IMG/VR virus record: IMGVR_UViG_3300037258_000171
Location: 1-64,000 of that record
Length of the DNA stretch: 64,000 nt
Reading direction: 5' to 3' (one strand)
From: a virus
The notes below the pieces were generated by a model. The model saw only the letters and a program-made list of their open reading frames with translations. It searched no databases and was not told the origin of the DNA. Both the position numbers and the translations under genes were made by a program. This document shows, one piece after another, positions 55,439-62,977 of the stretch (positions are counted from its first letter, which is position 1; each line of letters begins with the position of its first letter).

Positions 55439-56300
55439 GCTGGTGCTCCTCGTCGGTGTAGTCGGCTTGCTTCGGCCCGCTGCCGTTCCGGCCAGCGGCA
55501 GGGGGTTGGGGCGTGGGCTCATCGGTCCAGCAGCCCTTGTTGAGCCATGTCGCCGGGTTCTTAGGGAAGCCCGCCAGCACATGGATGTCGTTGCGGTAGC
55601 TCTTGGCGGCGGCGAGGAGGATCGCCGGGTCGGCGCCCTTGTTGACGACCTTGAGGTAGGCGGTCTCTGCCGCCGCGCGCTCCTTGTGAACCGGGTAGAC
55701 CGCGTACCACTCAGCGAAGAGCGGCTTGATGGTGACGGCGGTCCACTTCTTCGGCGTGGCCTCTGCTGCGGGGTCGTCATCGCCGAAGAGGGAGCCAGTC
55801 GCGACGCCGCTCGGGGAAGTAGAACTCTTCGTAGAAGAGTTCTTTGATGGTTCCTTAACGGTTCCGCCCGCAAAGTTTGCGGGGTCTGGCGCAGGATCTG
55901 CGGGGTGCATATTTTGCGGGGGTGCAGATCCTGCGGGGTCGTGCCCATTGACCTGCGACGATTCCGACCCCCGCGAATCCTGCGGGTCCGCAGACTTTGC
56001 GCCCCGCAGACTTTGCGCCCCCGCAGACTTTGCGGGGTTCCGGCCCATGAGCAGGCGATACCTGTTGCAGCCCTTCGGGCCCTGCTGGTAGCCGATCTCC
56101 AGCTCTCCGAGCTTGGCGAGGTCGATGAGGGCGGTCTGCACGGCTCGCTCACCGAGTCCCGTCTTGCGCTTCAGCTCGGCCACGCTCGGCCATGCCACCC
56201 CGGTCTCGCGGGCGCAGTCGGCCAGGGCCAGCAGAACCAGGCGCGCGGCATGGCGGGACCGGGAGTGATCCCAGACCCAGTTGCTGACGCTGATCGCCAC
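55410..56300 (-). CDS. Replication initiator (winged helix; lambda O-like)
   Basis: 296 residues. Residues 1-85 are a winged helix (AISVSNWVWDHSRSRHAARL, VAWPSVAELKRKTGLGERAV, QTALIDLAKLGELEIG). Residues ~88-145 are a disordered linker encoded by the iteron repeats. The C-terminal part (WYAVYPVHKERAAAETAYLK, PATWLNKGCWTDE) matches phage replication proteins that recruit helicase. Genes like this bind repeats inside their own coding sequence, as lambda O does. Order initiator, loader, helicase supports the role. Confidence 0.8.
   Translation of the reverse strand: MAISVSNWVWDHSRSRHAARLVLLALADCARETGVAWPSVAELKRKTGLGERAVQTALIDLAKLGELEIGYQQGPKGCNRYRLLMGRNPAKSAGAQSLRGAKSADPQDSRGSESSQVNGHDPAGSAPPQNMHPADPAPDPANFAGGTVKEPSKNSSTKSSTSPSGVATGSLFGDDDPAAEATPKKWTAVTIKPLFAEWYAVYPVHKERAAAETAYLKVVNKGADPAILLAAAKSYRNDIHVLAGFPKNPATWLNKGCWTDEPTPQPPAAGRNGSGPKQADYTDEEHQRGFRRPTGA
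55821..56037. other. Putative replication origin: iterons inside initiator gene
   Basis: Eight 15-base iterons with consensus GCAGANTTTGCGGGG start at 55870, 55891, 55907, 55924, 55973, 55990, 56006 and 56023, mostly 16-17 bases apart. The first is within a perfect palindrome (CCCGCAAA-G-TTTGCGGG). Beside them at 55821-55843 is AGAACTCTTC-GTA-GAAGAGTTCT in the only AT-rich patch nearby (55815-55862), a likely unwinding element. This mirrors the layout of the lambda origin inside gene O. Confidence 0.75.
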
Positions 56301-56453
56301 TGAACCCCACCGTCTGCCGTCCCTGCATGATCGTCTGTTGTTCTAGCGCGCCAAGCGTATCATCATGGCGTACCATGAGGGAGAGCGTAATGGTAATCCA
56401 CCACGGACTACATTCGCGGTGTCCGGTATGTCAGGCAGGGAGGGTGTGTCATC

Positions 56454-56690
56454 ATGACTTGCGTGAGCGACGAGACCAGGGGACGGCTGGCCAAGGCCAC
56501 CCGCGACTACAACCGGCTGAAGGACATCCGGAAGGAAGTCGCTGCCGCGATCGTGGCTGAGCGCCTTGAGGGCACTGCCATCGAGGTGATTGCCCGCATG
56601 TCGCCGTACAAGCAGACGCAGGTCAACCGCATCCTGAAGGCGGCCGGCCTGACCGAGGAACGACCCAAGTCCCCCGCTGGCGAGTCCTGA
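56454..56690 (+). CDS. Small HTH protein divergent from initiator
   Basis: 78 residues. Helical TRDYNRLKDIRKEVAAAIVA followed by an HTH-like block (AIEVIARMSPYKQTQVNRIL). It faces the replication operon across a 153-base gap with several short palindromes such as ATGG-CGTA-CCAT (56363-56374 area). Likely a regulator of the replication promoter. Start ATG 56454 or GTG 56463, both behind GGGAGGG. Confidence 0.6.
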   Translation: MTCVSDETRGRLAKATRDYNRLKDIRKEVAAAIVAERLEGTAIEVIARMSPYKQTQVNRILKAAGLTEERPKSPAGES

Positions 56691-56757
56691 TCTCACGAGG
56701 CCACCCGCTCGTCCTCGCCCCGCCGCTCAGCGTCCGGCTCCCGGCGCTCCCGCCAGC

Positions 56758-57021
56758 TCACGGCCCCTCCAGCAGTTCCAGCACGGCCTCCACGGGCACA
56801 GCGCGCACATGGTCCGGCCCGGAGCAGACCGCTGACAGCCCCTCGACCGCCTCGCGGATCCGCTCCCTCTCAGCCCTCGCAACCGCCGCGGCGATCTGCT
56901 CGTACATCTGCCGCTGGCCGGGCTGGAGGTCATCCCACTGCGGCGGGATCACTCCTGATGACAGGGAGCAGCGGGCAGCCTCGCGGTAGGCGATGCGGGC
57001 CAGATCATCGCGGCGGGTCAC
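56758..57021 (-). CDS. Small helical protein with AERERIR motif
   Basis: 87 residues: DDLARIAYREAARCSLSSGV, PQWDDLQPGQRQMYEQIAAA and AERERIREAVEGL. It belongs to a common phage group whose C-terminal AERERIR module is also seen at 48985 and 49521. Last gene of the run from 64 kb; no function known. Confidence 0.55.
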   Translation of the reverse strand: MTRRDDLARIAYREAARCSLSSGVIPPQWDDLQPGQRQMYEQIAAAVARAERERIREAVEGLSAVCSGPDHVRAVPVEAVLELLEGP

Positions 57022-57275
57022 CGGCTACCTCCCGAGCTCCGCGCCTGGTACAGGGTCATCGCGTCCTGGCCGGACGCGGGAATCTCGCAGTCAGGGCACG
57101 AGTCCCACTGGCGCGGGCCTTCCTTGTTCCGCGGCAGCTCGGGGAACTCGGCGAACCGCCATCCGTCCCGTGACGCGGCGATGCGGGCGCTCGTGCCGCC
57201 GCGCTGCATGCCCTTGTGAACGACTCCGCAGTTGTCGCAGGCAACCTGGGCGAAGCTGACCGCCTTGATGCTCAC
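57018..57275 (-). CDS. Small zinc-binding protein
   Basis: 85 residues, GTG start. ACDNCGVVHKGMQRG and DSCPDCEIPASG give a widely spaced four-Cys set around a WRFAEFPEL segment. This matches a recurrent actinophage protein with C-x2-C at both ends. GTGA coupling upstream. Confidence 0.6.
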   Translation of the reverse strand: MSIKAVSFAQVACDNCGVVHKGMQRGGTSARIAASRDGWRFAEFPELPRNKEGPRQWDSCPDCEIPASGQDAMTLYQARSSGGSR

Positions 57276-57484
57276 GGGGCGTCCTTCCGGTGGCAGGAGC
57301 ACCCGCACAGGACGCACAGGCAGGCGTGAAGGGGACCGCGGTGCGGGCGGCAGGTGCGATGCCCGAAGATCCGGAAGTCGAGGTCACAGCCGCATGGGCG
57401 GACGTTCAGGACGTCGGGCACCCACCTGGCCTGCTCGAAGGGGAGGCCGAGGACGTGGCGCCCCTCGTAGCTGAGGGCGGTCAT
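57272..57484 (-). CDS. Cys-rich small protein
   Basis: 70 residues: YEGRHVLGLPFEQARWVPDV, CGCDLDFRIFGHRTCRPHRG, HACLCVLCGCSCHRK. Eight Cys and five His in the second half predict a compact zinc fold. Function unknown. Confidence 0.55.
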   Translation of the reverse strand: MTALSYEGRHVLGLPFEQARWVPDVLNVRPCGCDLDFRIFGHRTCRPHRGPLHACLCVLCGCSCHRKDAP

Positions 57485-57699
57485 GGCGCCAGCCCCAGGG
57501 TCTGCAGCACCTCGCGGGCAGCCTCAGCGGGACGGTCGCACCGGAGGGCAGCGGGGCGGGCGGCTGGAGCAGCGCTGCGGGCCGCCTGCGGGCTGATGTC
57601 CCCGATGGCAAAGTCCGCGATCAGGGTCTTGGCGATGGGCTTCTTGGGCGTGACCATGGCCAGGTCGATGCGGAGCTCGGATGCCTCTGATCGCCTCAT
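57481..57699 (-). CDS. Small hypothetical protein
   Basis: 72 residues from MRRSEASELRIDLAMVTPKK; an Ala/Pro-rich middle and a C-terminal helix (AEAAREVLQTLGL). ATGA overlap with the methyltransferase gene. No motif. Confidence 0.5.
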   Translation of the reverse strand: MRRSEASELRIDLAMVTPKKPIAKTLIADFAIGDISPQAARSAAPAARPAALRCDRPAEAAREVLQTLGLAP

Positions 57700-58316
57700 G
57701 CGGCGCCTGCCTGCGTGATGGAGGCGAGCATCTGGGCGCCTATGTACTCCGCGAATGCCGGCGGCACGGCCTGCCGGCCTTCCAGGTTCGTCATCCACGT
57801 GCAGCCCATGGCGTCCGCGAATGCCCGCTCATCCTTGTGCTCGAACGGGATGAGCTCCGGGTTCCGGTAGCAGTCGCACCGCGGCAGCAGGTCGTAGGTG
57901 CTCCAGTTGCCGCGCTGGAATGCGCGGTGGCGCTTGACCCTCAGGCCGAACTGCGTCCCGCACAGGAGGTAGTCAGGCCGGATGGGCGCCTCGGGGACGT
58001 TCTCCGCGACCCACGGGACCGGCTGGGCCTCCAGCAGCGCCAGCGAGGGCGTCAGCAGGTCCGGGTAGTCGCTGCGGCTGCCCCGCCAGTCGGTGACACT
58101 GGCGTGGCCCTGACAGATCGGGGAGACGTGGATCGCGTCGAAGGTGGCCAGGAAATCCCGGTCGGCCAGGACTTCCATGGCGTCGGCCTTAAAGAAGGCG
58201 AACGGGTAGTTCGGCTGGTCCTCGATGTCGAATCCGGTCACGTCGAATCCGGCCTTGTCGTAGCCGTAGCCAGCCCCGCCGGCCTTGCAGAAGCCGTCCA
58301 GCAGCCGCGGCCTCAT
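57696..58316 (-). CDS. DNA cytosine methyltransferase-like protein
   Basis: 206 residues. MRPRLLDGFCKAGGAGYGYD is the S-adenosylmethionine-binding start of C5 methyltransferases; FDAIHVSPICQGHASVTDWR holds the catalytic loop with Cys in P-I-C-Q rather than the usual P-P-C-Q; VPWVAENVPEAPIRPDYLLC and FGLRVKRHRAF complete the fold. It is short and has no target-recognition domain, like many phage enzymes. May protect phage DNA from host restriction. Start at the ATG within the ATGA overlap. Confidence 0.75.
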   Translation of the reverse strand: MRPRLLDGFCKAGGAGYGYDKAGFDVTGFDIEDQPNYPFAFFKADAMEVLADRDFLATFDAIHVSPICQGHASVTDWRGSRSDYPDLLTPSLALLEAQPVPWVAENVPEAPIRPDYLLCGTQFGLRVKRHRAFQRGNWSTYDLLPRCDCYRNPELIPFEHKDERAFADAMGCTWMTNLEGRQAVPPAFAEYIGAQMLASITQAGAA

Positions 58317-58843
58317 CGCGCTCCGCCGATCCCTGCCAGCGCGGCAAGCTCCCGCGCGATGCGTCCCGACAGCAGGTCGGACGGGCGCCACACTCCGGCG
58401 TCAGCCCCGGACGCGGTGAGGGCGTCAAGCCATGCCTGCTGCGCCTTGGTCGGCTTCTCGCTCTCGCGCTTCAGCTCGCGGAAGATCACGCCGCGAGGGC
58501 CGCCGATCGCCCAGTCCGGCCAGCCGCGGTGGGCGCGCCGGGAGTCGCTGTTGTGCTGCCGCAGGAAGGCCGGGAAGTTGTCGTCCAGCATCTTGATCAG
58601 GGCATGCTCCAGGCTGCCCCTGCCGCCGTTCTCGGGCATCTTCGAGGCCATCAGCGCGAGTCCGGTCAGCGGGGGCTTGCGGTGCCGCGGTGGTGTCCCG
58701 CCGGGAGCATGGGTGCCGGGCACGCCGCGATGAGCTGCGGACGTGCCCGGCGTGGCAGGCAGCCGGTCGGGGCCGGCTCCTGCCGTCGCGGCGGTCAGGC
58801 CGGGGGGACCTGAGGCCGCGAGCTTCTTGGATGTGGCGCTCAT
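58313..58843 (-). CDS. VRR-NUC domain nuclease
   Basis: 176 residues. The C-terminal ~110 residues carry GWPDWAIGGPRGVIFRELKR, then QQAWLDALTASGADAGVWRP: a PD-(D/E)XK-type VRR-NUC nuclease (Asp of PD, then E-x-K). The N-terminal 65 residues are Pro/Gly/Ala-rich and disordered. Such nucleases resolve DNA branches in phage replication and recombination, fitting the nearby RecT/RecE pair. Confidence 0.8.
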   Translation of the reverse strand: MSATSKKLAASGPPGLTAATAGAGPDRLPATPGTSAAHRGVPGTHAPGGTPPRHRKPPLTGLALMASKMPENGGRGSLEHALIKMLDDNFPAFLRQHNSDSRRAHRGWPDWAIGGPRGVIFRELKRESEKPTKAQQAWLDALTASGADAGVWRPSDLLSGRIARELAALAGIGGAR

Positions 58844-59058
58844 AGCCGCGCCTGAGCTTCCCGGTGCTCGCGCAGGGCGATGACCTCGGCGGCCAGGTAG
58901 CGGTACCGGATGTCGGCAGGCGAGAAGCTGATGACGCCCGCGTGGCGGAGCTGGGACAGGCGGGACGTGCCGATGTCCAGCAGGTCCGCTGCCTCGCCGG
59001 GCGTCATGAGGTCGTCAGGGTCCAGCAGGCGACCGCGGACCACGTACTGCCTAGCCAC
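58840..59058 (-). CDS. MerR/BldC-type HTH protein
   Basis: 72 residues, GTG start. LMTPGEAADLLDIGTSRLSQ then LRHAGVISFSPADIRYRYLA is the MerR-type HTH and wing (similar to excisionases and BldC). The gene may be a second excisionase-like or regulatory factor in the recombination operon. Confidence 0.65.
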   Translation of the reverse strand: MARQYVVRGRLLDPDDLMTPGEAADLLDIGTSRLSQLRHAGVISFSPADIRYRYLAAEVIALREHREAQARL

Positions 59059-59326
59059 GACCGCTCCCGTAGTCAGGCTCGGCCGGGGCGTAGCGGGCAT
59101 CGCCGGCGAATAGCATGCCCACGAGCTCGTCCCACTCGCCGGGGGTCAGCGGCCTGCCATCGACGGGCAGGCCGGGCACCTTCAGGACGCGGGCTGCCGG
59201 ATGGCGGGGGGCGCGGTCAAGGGTGCGCCTGCGGATGTCCTCGCGGGACTCCCGCCAGAAACCCCAGGCGATCCCGCCGATGATGGCAGCGATGATGGCC
59301 AGCGGGCCGAAGACCTGGGCGCTCAC
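59051..59326 (-). CDS. Small membrane-anchored protein
   Basis: 91 residues, GTG start. One N-terminal transmembrane helix (GPLAIIAAIIGGIAWGFW), a basic helix, and a soluble tail with LTPGEWDELVGMLF. Overlaps its neighbours by 4-8 bases. Function unknown. Confidence 0.55.
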   Translation of the reverse strand: MSAQVFGPLAIIAAIIGGIAWGFWRESREDIRRRTLDRAPRHPAARVLKVPGLPVDGRPLTPGEWDELVGMLFAGDARYAPAEPDYGSGRG

Positions 59327-59607
59327 GGCTGCACCGCTTCCATGTGCTTGCGCCACACCTGGATCGGCTCGTGCGACTCCCAGCGGGATCTGGTCTCCAG
59401 CGGCTCGTAGTGGCACGTCCCCCCGCCGACTGCGCCGGTCGCCCGGCAGGTGCAGCTCACGGAGATGCCGTTATTGCCGTTGAGATTCAGCCGGATCTGG
59501 TGCGGCAGCGAGTCGTCGCGCATGACGTAGCGGTGGGCGGCCGTCGTGGTCTGCACCTCTCGCAGCGCCCCGGTCGCCAGGGCTGCGGCGAAGGATGCGG
59601 CGCTCAC
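59323..59607 (-). CDS. Small hypothetical protein
   Basis: 94 residues, GTG start. HRYVMRDDSLPHQIRLNLNG and ISVSCTCRATGAVGGGTCHY suggest a beta fold with a Cys pair, resembling actinobacterial proteins of unknown function. ATG/GTG coupling at both ends. Confidence 0.55.
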   Translation of the reverse strand: MSAASFAAALATGALREVQTTTAAHRYVMRDDSLPHQIRLNLNGNNGISVSCTCRATGAVGGGTCHYEPLETRSRWESHEPIQVWRKHMEAVQP

Positions 59608-60179
59608 GCGGCACCCCCGAGGTGCGGGCGCGGCGCGGTCAGGATGTTTCCGTCCTGGTCCACGTAGTGAGCGGCGTCGTCCAGCCAGACCTGGATGCCG
59701 CCGTCCGCCCCTGCCAGCAGGATGGCCACCAGCAGCGCGTCCTCGGTCGAGAGCAGCCAGAACCCGGCCTCGTGCATGTGCGGATCCCGGGACTCGGCCA
59801 GCCGGTGTGCCTCGCCCGACAGCAGGGCGCCGTTGGCGATGTTGTTGCGCAGCCTTGACCCCCCGGCGCGGCGGGCATTCCGGTGCTGAATCTCCCCGCC
59901 GTAGCGGCCGAGCCAGACCCCCGTCGCCTCGCAGCGGGCATCGTCTGGATCCCCGTTCCCGGCCCTGGTGCGGATGGCCAGCCTGGTGACGGCGCTGAAC
60001 CCGGCGTCCCGGCGTGTCCTCGGCGGTGCTGTCCCCGGCCTCAGCTCCACGGCTGTGATGACGGGCCTGGACGCCACGGGAGGACGGAAGGGTGTCCTTG
60101 GGATGGGTGCGGACCGGGGGGGCATCGTGGTGAAGGCGTTCGCGCCGGGAGTGCGCCGGAGGCTGCCTGAGCGGTTCAT
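59604..60179 (-). CDS. HNH-like endonuclease
   Basis: 191 residues from MNRSGSLRRTPGANAFTTMP. The nuclease-like core is RCEATGVWLGRYGGEIQHRN with RRAGGSRLRNNIANGALLSG after it; the H of IQHRN and N of NNIANG match the HNH active site, but the second zinc Cys pair is missing. The N-terminal third is basic and disordered. Likely a nicking enzyme or a decayed homing nuclease in the early region. Confidence 0.6.
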   Translation of the reverse strand: MNRSGSLRRTPGANAFTTMPPRSAPIPRTPFRPPVASRPVITAVELRPGTAPPRTRRDAGFSAVTRLAIRTRAGNGDPDDARCEATGVWLGRYGGEIQHRNARRAGGSRLRNNIANGALLSGEAHRLAESRDPHMHEAGFWLLSTEDALLVAILLAGADGGIQVWLDDAAHYVDQDGNILTAPRPHLGGAA

Positions 60180-60574
60180 CGCTGACCGCCCCACTGACCC
60201 CGGTAGGAGTCCCGCACTGAGGCACCGATGGACTGCTGGAAGCCGCCCTGCTTGCCGACGGTCCGCAGGTGATCCGAGGCTGCCTGCCGGGCCGCCCGGG
60301 CGAGCATCCATGCCAGTTCCTCATCGGCGCACTGATCCTCAGCCCAGGCGTCCCGCTCGGCGACGGTCCACTCGTTGCGGCGGACCTTCGGGCAGTCCGG
60401 CGACAGCAGCGCCCGGCGCTTGGCCGACTTGAGCGCGGCCAGCGCGTCAACCTCCAGGTCGCGCTTGTCGGCCAGCGCCTGCCGGGCGTCCTCCAGTGCG
60501 TCCGAGAACGACTGGAGGGCAGCCTCGGCGCCGGGCGGTGTCTGCGGGTCGTGGCCCTGATGGGCGGCGCTCAC
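60176..60574 (-). CDS. Helical protein of recombination operon
   Basis: 132 residues, GTG start. Long helix (LEDARQALADKRDLEVDALA) and a conserved SPDCPKVRRNEWTVAERDAW ... LLRTVGKQGGFQQSIGASVR-like end, found in actinophages beside RecT-like genes. It may assist the annealing protein; not proven. Confidence 0.6.
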   Translation of the reverse strand: MSAAHQGHDPQTPPGAEAALQSFSDALEDARQALADKRDLEVDALAALKSAKRRALLSPDCPKVRRNEWTVAERDAWAEDQCADEELAWMLARAARQAASDHLRTVGKQGGFQQSIGASVRDSYRGQWGGQR

Positions 60575-61752
60575 CGCTGCTCGGCCTTGTCTGCGCGCTC
60601 GTCCTTGTAGGCGGTCCAGACCGCGGAGGCGGCAGCGTCAGCGTCGCCCCGGGCGGTCTCCAGCGCCTTCTCCAGGAGCTCGATGGACGCAGCGACCTCA
60701 TCGGCGCTCATGTCGGCCAGGCGGCAGCCCTCGCGGCCGGTACGCCAGGCGATGAACTCCGAGATGTCATCGGCGGTCCCGAGCGGGATCTGGGTCAGCA
60801 GCTTGCCGAGCCTGGATGCACCGTTGCCGCCTCGCGCGGGTGCCGGATCGGCCTTCGCCGCGGACTCCTTCGCCTGCGGAGCCGCCGGAGCGGGGGCGGC
60901 AGGAGTCGCGGCCGGAGGAGCCTGCTGCCCGGTGATGTCGGCAGCGGTCAGCCGCTCGGTGGCGGACTCGAACTCGTCCTCCTTGCGGATCTCGCCGCGC
61001 TCCAGGCTCCGGTAGATGACGGTCAGCGTGGCCAGGTCGAACGAGGTCCACTTGTCGGCCGGGCTGCCGAGCTTCTGCACGAGCTGGCTCTCGATGACGC
61101 CGAACCGGGCGAAGCCGGCCAGGCACTTGTCGCGCCGCTCGGCGATGTCGGAGTCGTCGCCCTCCAGGGTCCGGTAGCAGGCCGCCACCGCGTCCTCGGT
61201 GAACCAGCCCGGCAGGATCGCGAAGATCATCTCCCGCAGGCGCCGGGCGCCCATGTTCGCGTTCAGCTCGTAGATGTCGCGGGTCTCGACCAGCTGCTTG
61301 GGGCCCTGCTTGGTGTCGCGGATGTGCGGCACGACGAACGTGGTGGAAGATCGGGTGTTGGTCTGGACGTCCCACGCCCACGCCTGCATCTCGGACTGGC
61401 CGTACTCGTCATCGCGGCGAAGCTCGGTGATGCCGTACTGCAGGTTGCCGAAGCAGCGGCCCAGTTCCCGGGCGAGCTGGACGGACGGCCCGGAGATCTG
61501 GCCGCCGCCGCGGCTGTAGCGGAAGAACGCCTTCTCTGCGAGCGACTTCTGCGCGCACGAGCGCTGCATCTCGGTGACGGCGCGGTTCATGTCGCGCGGG
61601 TGGCGCAGTGCGACGACGATCGCGGCCTCGACTTCGGCGACTGCGCGGGACTGCTCGACGGCGGTTCCCTGGCCGACTCGCGAAGGCCCGGCGACGCGCG
61701 GCGTCATCTGCTGGTGGCCGTTCTGGATCTGGTCAAGCGACGTGCTGGTCAT
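60571..61752 (-). CDS. RecT-like single-strand annealing protein
   Basis: 393 residues from MTSTSLDQIQNGHQQMTPRV. The core (VALRHPRDMNRAVTEMQRSC, FFRYSRGGGQISGPSVQLAR, SEMQAWAWDVQTNTRSSTTF) is typical of a phage annealing family within the RecT/Redbeta-like group. A Pro/Ala linker (~280-310) leads to a helical C-terminus. It binds and anneals single strands for phage recombination. It is coupled to the exonuclease upstream (ATGA), as in lambda Red and RecET. The family is inferred from pattern and pairing. Confidence 0.7.
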   Translation of the reverse strand: MTSTSLDQIQNGHQQMTPRVAGPSRVGQGTAVEQSRAVAEVEAAIVVALRHPRDMNRAVTEMQRSCAQKSLAEKAFFRYSRGGGQISGPSVQLARELGRCFGNLQYGITELRRDDEYGQSEMQAWAWDVQTNTRSSTTFVVPHIRDTKQGPKQLVETRDIYELNANMGARRLREMIFAILPGWFTEDAVAACYRTLEGDDSDIAERRDKCLAGFARFGVIESQLVQKLGSPADKWTSFDLATLTVIYRSLERGEIRKEDEFESATERLTAADITGQQAPPAATPAAPAPAAPQAKESAAKADPAPARGGNGASRLGKLLTQIPLGTADDISEFIAWRTGREGCRLADMSADEVAASIELLEKALETARGDADAAASAVWTAYKDERADKAEQR

Positions 61753-62612
61753 GAATAGTCCCCCCTTGCCTGCGCCCACATGGGCAGGCGAATCTGTGCG
61801 ACTTCGGATGTGTAGCCCGGCCAGATCCCGGACTCCTCGCAGTCCCGGTAGATCTCCAGGGCGCGCTCGTTGTGCTCGCGTCCGGCGGCCTGCCCGTCTG
61901 GGTCCAGCTGGCAGGCGGTCACCAGGTACGGCGGTTCCTTCTCCTGGAAGATGAAGAGGAACGGCAGGCGCAGCCCCGTCAGCGCCTCGATGCCGTCCAC
62001 GTACCAGGCGTCCTGCATGAAGTAGCGGAAGTTCCCCATCGAGCGGGCGATGGCGCCCGGGTCGGCTGACTGGCAGGTCTTGTAGTCAGCGAGGACGGGC
62101 ATGGCGGCATCCAGGTCGGGCAGCCAGTCCACGCGGGACCGGCGCCAGATCCCCCAGCGCTGGTCCTCCCAGAACAGGGACTGCTCCGGGTGGCCGCCGC
62201 GCTCCGGGTCGAATACGACGCTGGCGATGCGATGGGCGCGGATGGCCGCGGCCATCTCCTTCACCTGGTGATGCTCGACAGGCAGCAGCGGGACCTTCCC
62301 CTCCGCCCGAGCGGCCTTCGCCTGGTCCTTCGCGTCGTTCGTCCGCCAGCTGAGAGCGTCCACAACGGCTAGCTCGGCGCCCGTTCCGAGCACCAGCTTG
62401 TGCGCGGCGGTCCCGAGCTCCATCGCCGATGTCGGCGCCGGCGGGTGCTCGCGGTCGTAGGCGAACCTCGCCGGGCAGGATGGCGGCAGGAGTTTCTTGG
62501 CGCCGGAGACGGACAGGCTGCGACCGGGGACCGGGTCGGCGTGGTAGGCCGACTCGTCCAGGTCGTCGTAGATCCCGGCCTGGAAAACGGGTGCCTCCGC
62601 GAGCGCGGTCAT
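61749..62612 (-). CDS. RecE/lambda-exonuclease-type nuclease (PD-D/ExK)
   Basis: 287 residues. Typical exonuclease VIII-like motifs: LSVSGAKKLLPPSCPARFAY, MELGTAAHKLVLGTG (the A-x-H helix), RVDWLPDLDAAMPVLADYKT (catalytic D and D-Y-K) and QDAWYVDGIEALTG. It degrades 5' ends of double-stranded DNA to make 3' tails for the annealing protein. GTG/ATG coupling to genes on both sides. The call is firm for fold, good for role. Confidence 0.8.
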   Translation of the reverse strand: MTALAEAPVFQAGIYDDLDESAYHADPVPGRSLSVSGAKKLLPPSCPARFAYDREHPPAPTSAMELGTAAHKLVLGTGAELAVVDALSWRTNDAKDQAKAARAEGKVPLLPVEHHQVKEMAAAIRAHRIASVVFDPERGGHPEQSLFWEDQRWGIWRRSRVDWLPDLDAAMPVLADYKTCQSADPGAIARSMGNFRYFMQDAWYVDGIEALTGLRLPFLFIFQEKEPPYLVTACQLDPDGQAAGREHNERALEIYRDCEESGIWPGYTSEVAQIRLPMWAQARGDYS

Positions 62613-62977
62613 GCCCGGTCACCGTGATAGCGGTCGGTCCCCAGAACGAGATCGTCCTGAGCCGCCTGCAAGTCCTCCTCGTAGAAGCCGGGCCGGTCGC
62701 GGAAGTCGGCATCATCGCCGGCCCAGTTCGCCCAGCGCGTCATCTCGGCCACGTACTTGCCCCAGCGCTCCAGCGCCTCAGCAGGCGACAGCGACGGCGA
62801 GGACCAGGCGATGACCTGGACCTCAACGACCTCCGGCACGGGCGGCACGTCAGGGCCGACGACGATGGCTGAGGCCAGTTCCTCCAGCAGCTCCCGGCGG
62901 CGGTTCTCCGGCAGCAGGCGCAGGGCCCGCAGGCAGGTGACCTCCGCTTGCCGGATGGCGGTGACGGTGGCGCTCAT
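62609..62977 (-). CDS. Small hypothetical protein
   Basis: 122 residues: N-terminal helices (CLRALRLLPENRRRELLEEL), a proline-rich strand (VPPVPEVVEVQVIAWSSPSL) and an acidic W-rich helix. No family recognised. First of two coupled genes before the exonuclease. Confidence 0.5.
   Translation of the reverse strand: MSATVTAIRQAEVTCLRALRLLPENRRRELLEELASAIVVGPDVPPVPEVVEVQVIAWSSPSLSPAEALERWGKYVAEMTRWANWAGDDADFRDRPGFYEEDLQAAQDDLVLGTDRYHGDRA

Noticed and set aside
55867-56037. Short regularly spaced repeats considered as a CRISPR array
   Set aside because: Repeats are 15 bases with 1-6 base gaps and lie in a replication gene; they are iterons, with no spacers and no cas genes.
54716-56152. Long version of the helicase-loader frame
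   Set aside because: The upstream 240 codons are out-of-frame reading of the initiator gene; GTG 55438 with GAGGAG is a better start.
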